Part shown: one piece after another, positions 19,672 to 28,739 of the stretch | Numbering within the stretch: the first letter of the stretch is position 1 | Layout: the number at the start of each line of letters is the position of its first letter | Assembly: GCF_039555295.1 (NCBI RefSeq) | Contig: NZ_CP145316.1 | Coordinates: forward strand, 1,307,788-1,371,787 | Reading direction: 5' to 3' | Source: Helicobacter mastomyrinus | GTDB taxonomy: Bacteria; Campylobacterota; Campylobacteria; Campylobacterales; Helicobacteraceae | DNA length: 64,000 nucleotides | Translations under genes and position numbers: made by a program | Notes under the pieces: generated by a model | What the model saw: only the letters and a program-made list of their open reading frames with translations | What the model was told of the DNA's origin: nothing | Databases searched by the model: none

Positions 19672-20563
19672 AATTACTTATAGACAGCAATCTTTTCAAA
19701 TAGACAATACCATAATGTCTCATCTTAGAGAAGATTTTACAGAGGATAAAGAATATGAACTAGGTTTGAATAAAACCAATGATTATCTAGTCCTCAAATC
19801 AAATAATAAGCTTTATAAAATTTATAAAGATACTTCAAACAATATAGCACAAAGCTCACTAGGAAATACACAAGAAAGTAATCCAACACAAAATAATCAA
19901 AATCCAAACAATACTCAAACATCTAATACACAACAACAAACTAATACAGATTCTCTCTATCTTAAAGAGAATAAAGACTTTGAAGAACTACAAACTCTAC
20001 TTGAACTTGGAAGATAACAAAATTATCAAAGTATGCAAGTGTGGGTAGAGGTGGAGGAATTGAGTGAGATTCAAGTTGTAGGAAAAAATAATGATGTAAA
20101 AATGTATAGAATTTCAAACTATTCACTAAATATCATTAAAAAAATGGCTAAGCACTCTAACAATCTAATCGTTACTATCACAAGCACGACAAGAACACCT
20201 ATGGAACAAGCAGAGGAAATGTATAAGGGGTGCGTATCGGAAGGAATTCAGGAGCAATATAAACTTTATGCAGCAGCAGGAGATAAAGTGATAAAAGTTT
20301 ATGAAGATTTGCATAAAACTAAAACTAAACAAGAAGTAATCCAAGCAATGTATGAAAAGATTGTGGCATTAGGGGCATATAATGTCTCTCATCATTGCAT
20401 AGAAGATGTATCAAAAACTAATACCATTGATATTTCTGTGTGGAGACTTAAAAATCCGCAAGATTTTAAAAGAGAGATACGAAAGTTTGAGACACTAAAA
20501 AAGCTCAAATTTATAGACGAAACTAAAAGACAATGTTATCACATTGAAATCACTCAACCTTAA
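19664..20563 (+). pseudogene. Truncated second M15-like effector, interrupted by one stop
   Basis: Reading frame from a GTG (AAGGAGG seven bases upstream) carries a copy of the 295-bp linker and then a different toxin end. An in-frame TAA at 20015-20017 splits it; the frame itself is kept across the stop, so only one nonsense codon separates the halves. The second half (176 aa) has RTPMEQAEEMY, SHH near residue 122, a later Asp and YHIEITQP at the end, matching an M15-like peptidase of the phage endolysin kind. The vgrG-binding N-terminus is missing, so it looks like an orphan toxin cassette. Readthrough or a sequencing error cannot be excluded. Confidence 0.75.
19689..19983 (+). repeat. 295-bp direct repeat, copy 2 (effector linker)
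   Basis: Second copy of 17774-18068, located in the orphan effector. Its left edge lies 25 bases after the GTG start of the truncated gene, which marks a recombination joint. Confidence 0.9.
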
Positions 20564-20573
20564 AGGAGAAATT

Positions 20574-21002
20574 TTGCATAATTTTATAACAACCCTATTT
20601 GTCCTTGTATTGTTTCTTTGTAGTTTTGCACAAGCAAAAGACTTTAGAGTAAATTGTGAGAGTTGCATTATAGTATTTTCTCTAGGAGATAAGACGATTG
20701 AAAAACTCAAGCGAGAAATGGGAAAAGAAGATTTCTATATAATGGCAGATGATATAAACCATGATAGGTATAGCGTTTCAAATTATGTCGAAGCAAACAA
20801 TATTGAATTTATTTATATTAAAGATTCTGATATTTTTGACACTCTCATATTTGGAAATCAAAAAATATATATAGAATCTTATTTTGGATATTGGATTTAT
20901 AAAAAAGGAAAAATTGCAAAATATTTTCCAGATATATCTGAAAATGAAATCAACACTTATTTTAACATCAAGAATCCAAAGTATCCAAAGCAAGAGGAGT
21001 AA
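20574..21002 (+). CDS. Small exported protein, candidate immunity to second M15-like toxin
   Basis: 142 aa from a TTG start with AAGGAG seven bases upstream. A classical signal peptide (FITTLFVLVLFLCSFAQA) precedes the mature chain starting KDFRVNCESC. The mature part is small, with two close cysteines and a basic C-terminus. No family recognised. It follows the second M15-like toxin domain by 10 bases, so a periplasmic immunity role is likely by position. An upstream ATG at 20544 would place ten extra residues before the signal peptide and overlap the toxin gene; TTG is the better start. Confidence 0.62.
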   Translation: MHNFITTLFVLVLFLCSFAQAKDFRVNCESCIIVFSLGDKTIEKLKREMGKEDFYIMADDINHDRYSVSNYVEANNIEFIYIKDSDIFDTLIFGNQKIYIESYFGYWIYKKGKIAKYFPDISENEINTYFNIKNPKYPKQEE

Positions 21003-21004
21003 AA

Positions 21005-21669
21005 AGCATAACTTCACTCAAACCATACATAACAATAAAGAATCTCAAGTAGAAGGAACTTATAATGAAAGGATTAAAAAGATTCATACTCAAACCATAG
21101 ATTTAGCAAAGATTGTAAGTATTGGAGGAGAATATAATACCAATGTAGCTTTATCTAAAGATACCATTGTAGGATTAAGCCATACTTTAAATGTAGGAGT
21201 AGATAACAAAGTAAGGATTGCAAAGAAGAGTAGCGAATATGTAGGAGAGGATAAGGAGGTGGAGATAGGGGGGAAACTCAATATAAGTATAGAACAAGAT
21301 GAGAGTAGGAATGTAGGGGGAGATAGCAAAAATCAAATCAATAAAGGTTATGAGCTTTATGCTGCAAATGGTATTAGTCTTAATGCAGAACAACAATTTA
21401 ATCTTAGTGCTAAAAATTACATTGATTTATCAAGCACTGAAGATTTTAGCCTACAAACAAAAAAACAGCTCACACAAGTAGCAGATTCTAGTTATGCTAA
21501 CATAGAATCTAATTATAGCGTTAATGCTGGTAACACTATAATTCACCAAGTAGGAGACACTTCTATTACTGCTAAGGGAGATAGTGTTATTATTAAAGCT
21601 GGTGGAGTAGAAGTAGTCATAGATTCTAAAGGATTAGTCGTTAAAGGTGGGGAGGTAAAGGCGGAATGA
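21005..21669 (+). pseudogene. vgrG: Orphan VgrG C-terminal fragment
   Basis: From 21005 the sequence matches the vgrG C-terminus (equivalent to 16179 onward), then diverges in the middle and rejoins the common end (HQVGDTSITAKGDSVIIKAG). The middle of about 70 residues (NKGYELYAANGISLNAEQQF...) differs from both full copies. The fragment lacks the gp27/gp5 parts and has no credible start, so alone it cannot make a spike. Its G tract has six G at 21268-21273, as in intact copy 2. It is either a remnant of a third vgrG or a donor for tip exchange. The RNase effector begins 34 bases later. Confidence 0.85.
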
Positions 21670-21703
21670 GGGGTAAAGAAAAAGGAATAGATAGGATATT
21701 GTA

Positions 21704-23227
21704 ATGTCAAAGCTAAATTCTGAACCTATTAAAATACAAGTAAGAGATGTTAATTATAATCCTATTCAGAATGCTACGATAAAAGTTATTGAAAGAAAAA
21801 CCAACAAAATTCTCTACAATGAAGAAAGCCTCAATGGAGAAGTTATCCTAGATGACATAGAAAATCTTAAAAGTTGCCACGCTTTTAGAGTGGAGATACA
21901 ACATCCTCATTATAAACCTGCTCCTAAAACTAATTCCTCTTGCGTTAGAGAAGCACACAGAGGAAAATATCATACCCTAGAATATCATTATCAAGATAAA
22001 CTTTTAGTGAGCAATGTATATGCAGAAATAAGAGAACAAATACAAAATACTTGTGAGGATAATAATGCAAATACAATATGTCTGCCAAAGAGAATCTATG
22101 ATATAGACAATCATACATTGATAGAACAAGAAGCATTACAGGCAATGAATAATCTACAAATCCACCTCAAAGCTTACTATAACCAAGATACTATTCCAAA
22201 CAAAGAAAAACAAAGCAATGAACAAAAACGCATTTATCAAGAGCAAAAGAAAGAGACGAGGTGGGGATATATAGTATTTGATAAAGATGAAGATATTGAT
22301 TTTAAGCTTACAGAACTTACTCAAAACTCTACTATACCTATAACACACCTTAAAGAATTTAAAAGAGTTTATAAAGAAGATTCTATAACAAAATCTGAAA
22401 ATATTAATAAAATAGATACAAAAATTACACAAATACTAAACAATGCAAATCAAGATTCTAATATTAATAATGCACAATCACAAGATTATCTCTTAGGAGA
22501 AGAAATACAAATAGCCTTCAAAGAAGAGTGGCAAGATAAGCAGATAAGATTTTTTGCTTATATAGAGGGTGCCAAAAGTGATGTTAGTGTGGATGTGGAG
22601 AAAAAAGTATATCGTTATGCTATAATAACCCACATTATTAAAAGTGAAAGCGATGCTTCTACAATAAATACTTCAGATTCCTCATCATTTACTTGGCAAG
22701 ATGTGGTTATTGGCATTATTGCATTAATTCCTGCAGTAAAAGGTGCAAGGATTATATATAACATAAGTGGTTTTATCACAAAAAGAGCCCTAAGAATGAG
22801 AAGCATACAAAACAAAACAACTATTCAACAGTATGAGCATAAAATCATTCGATATATTGCTCGCTCTATTAATAGAGTAGCTAAACCTAAATATCCAAAA
22901 CAAAGCATTGGTGCAATGTCGCATAATGTAAGGGTTAGATATGAGGAGAGAGTAAGGAACAATTGGAAACGTAGCAAAGGTAAAACAGGTAAAAAGCTTG
23001 AAGCGGGTGGTAAGTGGAAAAATGAAATAGCACAACTCCCTACCAAAGATTCTAAAGGTAATCCTATCTTTTATAGGGAACACGATATAAGTATAGCAAG
23101 CAGTAAAAATGGTAGAGGTACAGAGAGGATTGTAACAGGACACAATAAAGATGGTAATGTGTTGTATGACTATATCTACTATACACCCAATCATTATTAT
23201 GATTTCATACATTTGATACCAAAATAA
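21704..23227 (+). CDS. T6SS effector with C-terminal barnase-like ribonuclease domain
   Basis: 507 aa. The N-terminal ~75 residues (KIQVRDVNYNPIQNATIKV) look like a transthyretin/Ig-like adaptor expected to dock on VgrG. A hydrophobic helix near residues 345-365 could aid membrane crossing. The last ~80 residues match the RNase N1/barnase pattern: FYREHDI with Glu459, GTERIV with Arg475, and TPNHYYDF with His497, equal to barnase Glu73, Arg87 and His102. This predicts RNA cleavage in the target cytoplasm. It follows a VgrG C-terminal fragment and precedes a barstar-like gene. Family assignment comes from motif reading, not a database search. Confidence 0.85.
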   Translation: MSKLNSEPIKIQVRDVNYNPIQNATIKVIERKTNKILYNEESLNGEVILDDIENLKSCHAFRVEIQHPHYKPAPKTNSSCVREAHRGKYHTLEYHYQDKLLVSNVYAEIREQIQNTCEDNNANTICLPKRIYDIDNHTLIEQEALQAMNNLQIHLKAYYNQDTIPNKEKQSNEQKRIYQEQKKETRWGYIVFDKDEDIDFKLTELTQNSTIPITHLKEFKRVYKEDSITKSENINKIDTKITQILNNANQDSNINNAQSQDYLLGEEIQIAFKEEWQDKQIRFFAYIEGAKSDVSVDVEKKVYRYAIITHIIKSESDASTINTSDSSSFTWQDVVIGIIALIPAVKGARIIYNISGFITKRALRMRSIQNKTTIQQYEHKIIRYIARSINRVAKPKYPKQSIGAMSHNVRVRYEERVRNNWKRSKGKTGKKLEAGGKWKNEIAQLPTKDSKGNPIFYREHDISIASSKNGRGTERIVTGHNKDGNVLYDYIYYTPNHYYDFIHLIPK

Positions 23228-23237
23228 AGGACAAAAA

Positions 23238-23714
23238 GTGTTAAAACAAAATATTAAAGATGAGGTTATGGAGTACGGAATCTACACCATACAAAATGAA
23301 AGTGAGATACCACAGAATCTAAAAGAAGATAAATATACTTTTTATGTCAAAATAAATGGTAAAGATATAAAAGATTATTATATTGATTATATGGATATTA
23401 TGCAAAATGCTTTTTTATTTCACACAAAAGATTGTGTGGGTAATCCCGATGCTTTTAGAGATTGGATGCAAGATTTAGGTTGGCTTACTTATGATGATGG
23501 GAATGGCATAGCCTACAAAAATATTATCCTAGTCTTTGAGCATTGGAATGATGTAGGTAAGAGTTTCTTAAGTAGTGGAAAAAAGGTAAGAGAAAAGATA
23601 TTGGAGGATTTTATAGAAGATGAAGGGATTTTAGAATCACATTATGAACGTACAAAAGAATATTTAGAAGATAGTGATAACCTTAAAGTTTTTAACATCT
23701 ATCTCATACCATAA
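23238..23714 (+). CDS. Barstar-like immunity protein
   Basis: 158 aa from a GTG start with AAGGA upstream; no signal peptide, so cytoplasmic. The middle part (INGKDIKD, then DCVGNPDAFRDWMQDLGWL) follows the barstar pattern in which the NxDAxxDxL helix plugs the RNase active site. Acidic residues are abundant. It starts 10 bases after the RNase effector gene, the order expected for toxin and inhibitor. It is larger than barstar (about 90 aa) and so has extra N- and C-terminal parts. Confidence 0.8.
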   Translation: MLKQNIKDEVMEYGIYTIQNESEIPQNLKEDKYTFYVKINGKDIKDYYIDYMDIMQNAFLFHTKDCVGNPDAFRDWMQDLGWLTYDDGNGIAYKNIILVFEHWNDVGKSFLSSGKKVREKILEDFIEDEGILESHYERTKEYLEDSDNLKVFNIYLIP

Positions 23715-23742
23715 TAAAGCCTATTGCAAACTCGGAGGCACA

Positions 23743-23858
23743 AGAGGTACAGAGAGGATTGTAACAGGACACAATAAAGATGGTAATGTGTTGTATGACT
23801 ATATCTACTATACACCCAATCATTAATGATTTCATACATTTGATACCAAGATAAAGGA
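23743..23858 (+). pseudogene. Remnant of a second RNase effector 3' end
   Basis: About 115 bases repeat the end of the RNase effector gene (23113-23230), covering the part from the catalytic Arg to the stop. Two bases are missing at the catalytic His codon region, which breaks the frame. No start or upstream domain is present. Together with the following truncated immunity gene it marks a partly deleted second toxin-immunity unit. Confidence 0.8.
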
Positions 23859-23865
23859 GGAGACA

Positions 23866-24138
23866 ATGTATTTAGATAAAGAATCAAAAAATTTTAAATA
23901 CAATATGCAATACAGAATCTACACTATACAAAATGAAAGTGAGATACCACAGAATCTAAAAGAAGATAAATATACTTTTTATGTCAAAATAAATGGTAAA
24001 GATATAAAAGATTATTATATTGATTATATGGATATTATGCAAAATGCTTTTTTATTTCACACAAAAGATTGTGTGGGTAATCCTATGGCTTTTTACGAGT
24101 TGAAAATTATGGACTTGATATTTTCAACATCTATTTAA
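23866..24138 (+). CDS. Truncated barstar-like protein (orphan immunity)
   Basis: 90 aa with a strong AAGGAGG site. From residue 15 it repeats the barstar-like protein (RIYTIQNESEIPQNL to DCVGNP) nearly exactly, then switches to an unrelated short tail (MAFYELKIMD). It lacks the helix carrying DAFRDWM and everything after. It may be inactive, or may be left from a deletion between two immunity genes. Confidence 0.7.
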   Translation: MYLDKESKNFKYNMQYRIYTIQNESEIPQNLKEDKYTFYVKINGKDIKDYYIDYMDIMQNAFLFHTKDCVGNPMAFYELKIMDLIFSTSI

Positions 24139-24235
24139 TTTTATAAATATTTTTAATTTTAGCGATATTTTTAAAATTATGCTAAAATTTCCTTTAATTT
24201 GGAGAATTAAAGAATAAATTATTAAGGAGCATACT
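24139..24235 (+). promoter_or_regulatory. Promoter region of second hcp
   Basis: AT-rich 97 bases with a candidate -10 TAAAAT at 24183-24188 and the ribosome-binding site AAGGAG before the ATG at 24236. No similarity with the promoter of the first hcp upstream of 24224. Confidence 0.45.
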
Positions 24236-24745
24236 ATGGCGCAGCCAGCATATATTAAAATTGAAGGTGTTACACAAGGACTTATTTCTAGTGGGGCTTC
24301 TACGCAAGAGAGCATAGGTAATCGTTACCAAGCAGGACACGAAGATGAAATTATGGCTCAAGAGATTTCTCATATTGTAACTGTTCCCACAGATACACAA
24401 AGCGGACAACCATCAGGTCAAAGGGTGCATAGACCCTTTATTTTTACCTGTTCTCTCAATAAAGCTGTTCCTTTACTTTACAATGCCCTCACAAAGGGTG
24501 AAAGATTAAACAATGTAGAAGTGCATTGGTTTAGGACATCAATAGGTGGTGGAGCAGAACATTACTTCACTACAAAATTAGAAGATGCTATTATTACAGA
24601 CATAGACCTTATTATGCCAAATGCACAAGATACAAGCAATAATAACAAAACTGAGCTCTTTAGGGTTTCTCTTAATTATCGAAAAATTATTTGGGAACAT
24701 GTTGTTGCAGGAACGAGCGGAAGTGATGACTGGAGAAATGCTTAA
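24236..24745 (+). CDS. hcp: T6SS tube protein Hcp (TssD), copy 2
   Basis: 169 aa, identical in sequence to copy 1. It has the same ribosome-binding site but a different promoter, so the two copies may be expressed under different conditions. vgrG2 follows after 126 bases. Having two identical Hcp copies means either could supply tube rings for either VgrG. Confidence 0.95.
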   Translation: MAQPAYIKIEGVTQGLISSGASTQESIGNRYQAGHEDEIMAQEISHIVTVPTDTQSGQPSGQRVHRPFIFTCSLNKAVPLLYNALTKGERLNNVEVHWFRTSIGGGAEHYFTTKLEDAIITDIDLIMPNAQDTSNNNKTELFRVSLNYRKIIWEHVVAGTSGSDDWRNA

Positions 24746-24871
24746 TTTCTTCATATCTGCCTTAAAAAAACTTTTTACACACCCTTAAAGTTGTAGTAGA
24801 AAAACGGGATGTTTTGTGAGATAGTGAGATGAGCCTCTTTTTTCACAAAAATACCCCTAAAGGATAGTTTT

Positions 24872-27667
24872 ATGAGTGCTTTTCTTTCTTTGGATATTAA
24901 CTCTATCACCTTTACCATCACCAAAGCCCATATTAGAGAAAGTTTGCAGTCTCCTTTTCATATTACTTGTAATGGTTTTATAGAATCCTTTTATGCAGAT
25001 ATATTTTCTGCTACTTTTGCTTCTTTGGGTAAAACAAACTCTCCCTCACACACAATCCAATCTCATACCCAAGATACCGATTTTGCATCATCTGCTCCCC
25101 CTTATTCTTTTGCATTAGACCAACCTTTCAATCTCCAGCTATTGCAAGATAATTTTGCTCTATTATATATTTCTAATCCCTATGGCAACACAAACTATCA
25201 TAGTGCTCTTTCTATCTCTTTAGGTAATACTTCTACCCCTATTAAATCATATAAGGGTATCATTACACATATAGAGTATTTAGGTTCTAAATCTAATGTT
25301 TCCTTAGATACAAATAACACAATCAACACTATTGCTGACATAACAAATACTTCTCAACAAAAGACACTCTCTTCCTTAGATATACCTACACCTAAATCTA
25401 TAAACCATAGACATTTCTTTACCTTTACACTCACTTCTCCTCTCATAAGACTTTCACTCAATAAAGCAAATAGAATTTATACAGATAAAACACCTTTAGA
25501 CATACTCAAAGATATACTCACTGCTTATACTCCACAATTATGCAAACAAATAGATTTTTCTTCTCTTAGCCAAATTGATAATCCTTTAGAGATTATCACC
25601 CAATATGAAGAATCTGATTTAGATTTTATCACACGATTAGCTCATAATAATGGTATATACTTTTATGAAGACAATGATACTTTATATGTATGTCATCACA
25701 CACCCTATACTCCTATTCCTCTCACTAAAGTCCCTTTTAATCCTAATGTAAAAACACATAATAATCTTAATGAACCCTGTATTTTTGCTCTCACACATTC
25801 TCATCATATACACACAAAACAATTTAACTTCTTCAGCAATGATGCAAACAATCCTCAAATAAATACTTATATGTATTCAAAATATATTGACAAACAATCC
25901 CCAGACATTGCCACTCATTCTGCATCAAATGATACTTCTCTAGCACAAGAAGATATGAATAATCCTTATAACTATACTGCCTCTATGCAAAGTGTATTTA
26001 TACCCAATGTGAGTTTTACCTATCAAGCGAATATAAAGTCTCTTTGCTCTAATCAAGCCCAACATACTGCCAATACTCAAGCTCTTATGAACGCTCAAAG
26101 CAATATCTATACACTCTGTTTAGCTCAAAGATTATATATAGAATCTAAAAATAAATCTCTTTTAGGAAATAATATTCAAGATAATAAAACACAAGAGTCT
26201 ATAAATGAATATACTATCATAGCATTAGAACAAACCCTTATAAACGAATCTATTCTTGCAGATACTTTACCCTCTCATCAACAAGCCAATGATAGCAACA
26301 TCTCTCGGTTCAAAGATGCTTATAGTAATCTCATTACTCTCTTGCCTTCAAACCTATCTTATATGCCTACACCCAAGCCCAAACCAAACCCTCCATCTCT
26401 TATGCAAGGTATAGTTGTAGGAGAAGAGTATATAAAAGCCAAGAATATTAAAGAGGCTAATGCAAGTATCATCAAACAGAGCAACACGCTTTATACAGAT
26501 AACTTTGGCAGGGTGAAAGTAAGGCTACATGCCTTTATGGCACAAGCTTTACTCACGGATAATGATATACACACAACACCCAATACAAACAATACCAAAC
26601 ATTCAAACAATACTCATTTAGAAGATGATTTATATACTCTTAATACACACACAGCTTTTCTTAGAGTAGCCTCCCCTATTGCAAGTAATCATTCTGGATT
26701 CTATCATACTCCAAGAGTTGGAGATGAAGTATTAATAAGTTACTTAAATAATGATATAGATATGCCCATCATTATAGGCAGTCTCTACAATCCAAGTAAT
26801 CCTGCCTTACCCTCTTTACCCTTAGCCTCTCATCAAACAAGTTTAAGTGCAAGAACTCTTAATAATAGCAGTGCATTGCAAGCAGAGAATACAAACTCTC
26901 ATCACAATCTCATAGAATCTGGATTCAATGAAATCACGCTTTCAAATCTTAAAGAACAAGAACACATCTATCTTCAAGCACAAAGAGATTATGAAGAACT
27001 CATTAAGCATAACTTCACTCAAACCATACATAACAATAAAGAATCTCAAGTAGAGGGAACTTATAATGAAAGGATTAAAAAGATTCATACTCAAACCATA
27101 GACTTAGCAAAGATTGTAAGTATTGGAGGAGAATATAATACCAATGTAGCTTTATCTAAAGATACTATTGTAGGATTAAGCCATACTTTAAATGTAGGAG
27201 TAGATAATAAGCTTAGAGTAGCAAAGGATAGTAGTGAGTATGTAGGAGAGGATAAGGAGGTGGAGATAGGGGGGAATCTCAATACAAGTATCAAACAAGA
27301 TGAGAGTAGGAATGTAGGGGGGAATAAGAGTGAGGTGGTGGAGGGAGATAAACAGGAACATATAGAAGGCAATCTTAATATAACTTCACAATCTCAAGGT
27401 AATATTTATACCCAAAAAGGTTTATATGTAGAATCTCAAACTTTATCTTTTCAAGCAAAAGATGTTACCAATATGGAATCAGATTCTGTGGGTATAGATG
27501 CCCAAAGTGATTGTGCTATACAAGCTGGTAACCAAATCCTTCACCAAGTAGGCGATACTTCTATTACTGCTAAGGGAGATAGTGTTATTATTAAAGCTGG
27601 TGGAGTAGAAGTAGTCATAGATTCTAAAGGATTAGTCGTTAAAGGTGGGGAGGTAAAGGCGGAGTGA
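24872..27667 (+). CDS. vgrG: T6SS spike protein VgrG (TssI), intact copy
   Basis: 931 aa. The gp27-like base (TLTSPLIRLSLNKANRIYTD near residue 205, YEESDLDFITRLAHNNGIYF near 268), the gp5-like OB fold (NTLYTDNFGRVKVRLHAF near 540 and RVGDEVLISYLNNDIDMPII) and a long C-terminal beta-helix are all present. The last residues (DSVIIKAGGVEVVIDSKGL) form the repeating spike tip. A Thr/Ser/Asn-rich insert lies around residues 380-520. No fused toxin domain is visible, so cargo must be separate proteins. Six G at 27269-27274 keep the frame. The downstream effector gene is broken. Confidence 0.95.
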   Translation: MSAFLSLDINSITFTITKAHIRESLQSPFHITCNGFIESFYADIFSATFASLGKTNSPSHTIQSHTQDTDFASSAPPYSFALDQPFNLQLLQDNFALLYISNPYGNTNYHSALSISLGNTSTPIKSYKGIITHIEYLGSKSNVSLDTNNTINTIADITNTSQQKTLSSLDIPTPKSINHRHFFTFTLTSPLIRLSLNKANRIYTDKTPLDILKDILTAYTPQLCKQIDFSSLSQIDNPLEIITQYEESDLDFITRLAHNNGIYFYEDNDTLYVCHHTPYTPIPLTKVPFNPNVKTHNNLNEPCIFALTHSHHIHTKQFNFFSNDANNPQINTYMYSKYIDKQSPDIATHSASNDTSLAQEDMNNPYNYTASMQSVFIPNVSFTYQANIKSLCSNQAQHTANTQALMNAQSNIYTLCLAQRLYIESKNKSLLGNNIQDNKTQESINEYTIIALEQTLINESILADTLPSHQQANDSNISRFKDAYSNLITLLPSNLSYMPTPKPKPNPPSLMQGIVVGEEYIKAKNIKEANASIIKQSNTLYTDNFGRVKVRLHAFMAQALLTDNDIHTTPNTNNTKHSNNTHLEDDLYTLNTHTAFLRVASPIASNHSGFYHTPRVGDEVLISYLNNDIDMPIIIGSLYNPSNPALPSLPLASHQTSLSARTLNNSSALQAENTNSHHNLIESGFNEITLSNLKEQEHIYLQAQRDYEELIKHNFTQTIHNNKESQVEGTYNERIKKIHTQTIDLAKIVSIGGEYNTNVALSKDTIVGLSHTLNVGVDNKLRVAKDSSEYVGEDKEVEIGGNLNTSIKQDESRNVGGNKSEVVEGDKQEHIEGNLNITSQSQGNIYTQKGLYVESQTLSFQAKDVTNMESDSVGIDAQSDCAIQAGNQILHQVGDTSITAKGDSVIIKAGGVEVVIDSKGLVVKGGEVKAE

Positions 27668-27753
27668 GAAGTAAAGAAAAAGGAATAAATAAAACCTCTT
27701 CTGGCTTACTCTTTATATGGATGAAAAACAAGAAAATGAAACTAAGGTAATAG

Positions 27754-28567
27754 ATGCCTAAAACACAACAACTAAAAGTCAAAGTATATCTTGAAGATGC
27801 TTTCACTCCTGTAAATGACGCAAAGATAAAACTTATTCCGCTTGATATTAAAGATTCCACAACACCTAAAGATGAACTGCAAGAACAAATTTCTAAAAAT
27901 GGAGAAATAATCTTTACTTTTCCTAATAATACCAATCAATTTGAATTTGAAGTTTCTGACGAAAGATTTTATAAAAAAGCGAAAAATAATGTAGTTAGAG
28001 CTACAAACAATTACAATGATGCAAATAATACAATCTCTCTTAATCTTTTATCTAAACTTAGATTATATTTCTAATGGAAAAGAGATCTATATAACCAATG
28101 GCAATAAGGCAATAGATTATTTTAATGCTTATAGTGGAAATGCTTTAAGTATAGAGGAAAAAGAAGAATTAAAAGAACAATACAAGTATGAAAACTTTGT
28201 GAGTTATAAAGACAAGCAAAATAAGATTTCTTATTTTTGTTTAGATAAAGAGTGGCAAAAACAAAAAGATAAAGGAGCAATTCCAGAGGGAATATACTAT
28301 ATAGACATCAATAAAAGTAAAAATGATAAGAGTAGTAGTATAAAAACACTTCATCAAAACATTATTTCAAAGTTTAAAGATAAAGAGAGGCAAAGTCAAT
28401 GGGGTAAATATAATATCCCTATCTATACCAATAAAGAATGTTCTAATACTATAAGAATCCCTGTTTCAAATTATGGGCATAAAGCTTGTTTTAGAGCATC
28501 AAGATACACTGTCCAACAAGCAGGTATAAAAGATATTAGTGGTCCAAAGGAAAAACATTGCAGATAG
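27754..28567 (+). pseudogene. Frameshifted effector with L,D-transpeptidase-like remnant
   Basis: The first ~100 codons (27754-28060) give a beta-rich adaptor (LKVKVYLEDAFTPVNDAKIKL) like that of the RNase effector. The frame then shifts by one base near 28057-28061 and continues to 28567. The second part has KGAIPEGIYYI and WGKYNIPIYTNKECSNT, the pattern of DUF2778/Tlde1-type L,D-transpeptidase effectors acting on peptidoglycan. The expected HGG and GCI catalytic block is not readable; only a vestige, AGIKDISG, remains. So the gene looks dead. Assignment is by motif and moderate. Confidence 0.65.
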
Positions 28568-28739
28568 CAAAAGAAATTAAAAAAAGCAAGCACCCAGAAT
28601 GATTATCTGTCTATTGATGTTTTGAAGGCAAAACAAGCTATAAAGTATATAGATGAGCAACAGGGTAGATCATACTTATGGCAATACATATAATACCTAA
28701 TACCGATGAAACAACTGATCGTTTTAAGTGATCGTTGGT

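Larger units (their letters stand above)
24224..27715 (+). repeat. 3.49-kb direct repeat, copy B (hcp-vgrG)
   Basis: Partner of 13400-16888. This copy has the longer T run in the hcp-vgrG spacer and the six-G tract at 27269-27274 that keeps vgrG in frame. Beyond the right edge the two copies lead to different effectors. Confidence 0.95.

Noticed and set aside
20884-21004. Open frame running into the VgrG fragment from upstream
   Set aside because: This part overlaps the small exported protein in another frame and has no VgrG similarity; homology starts at about 21005.
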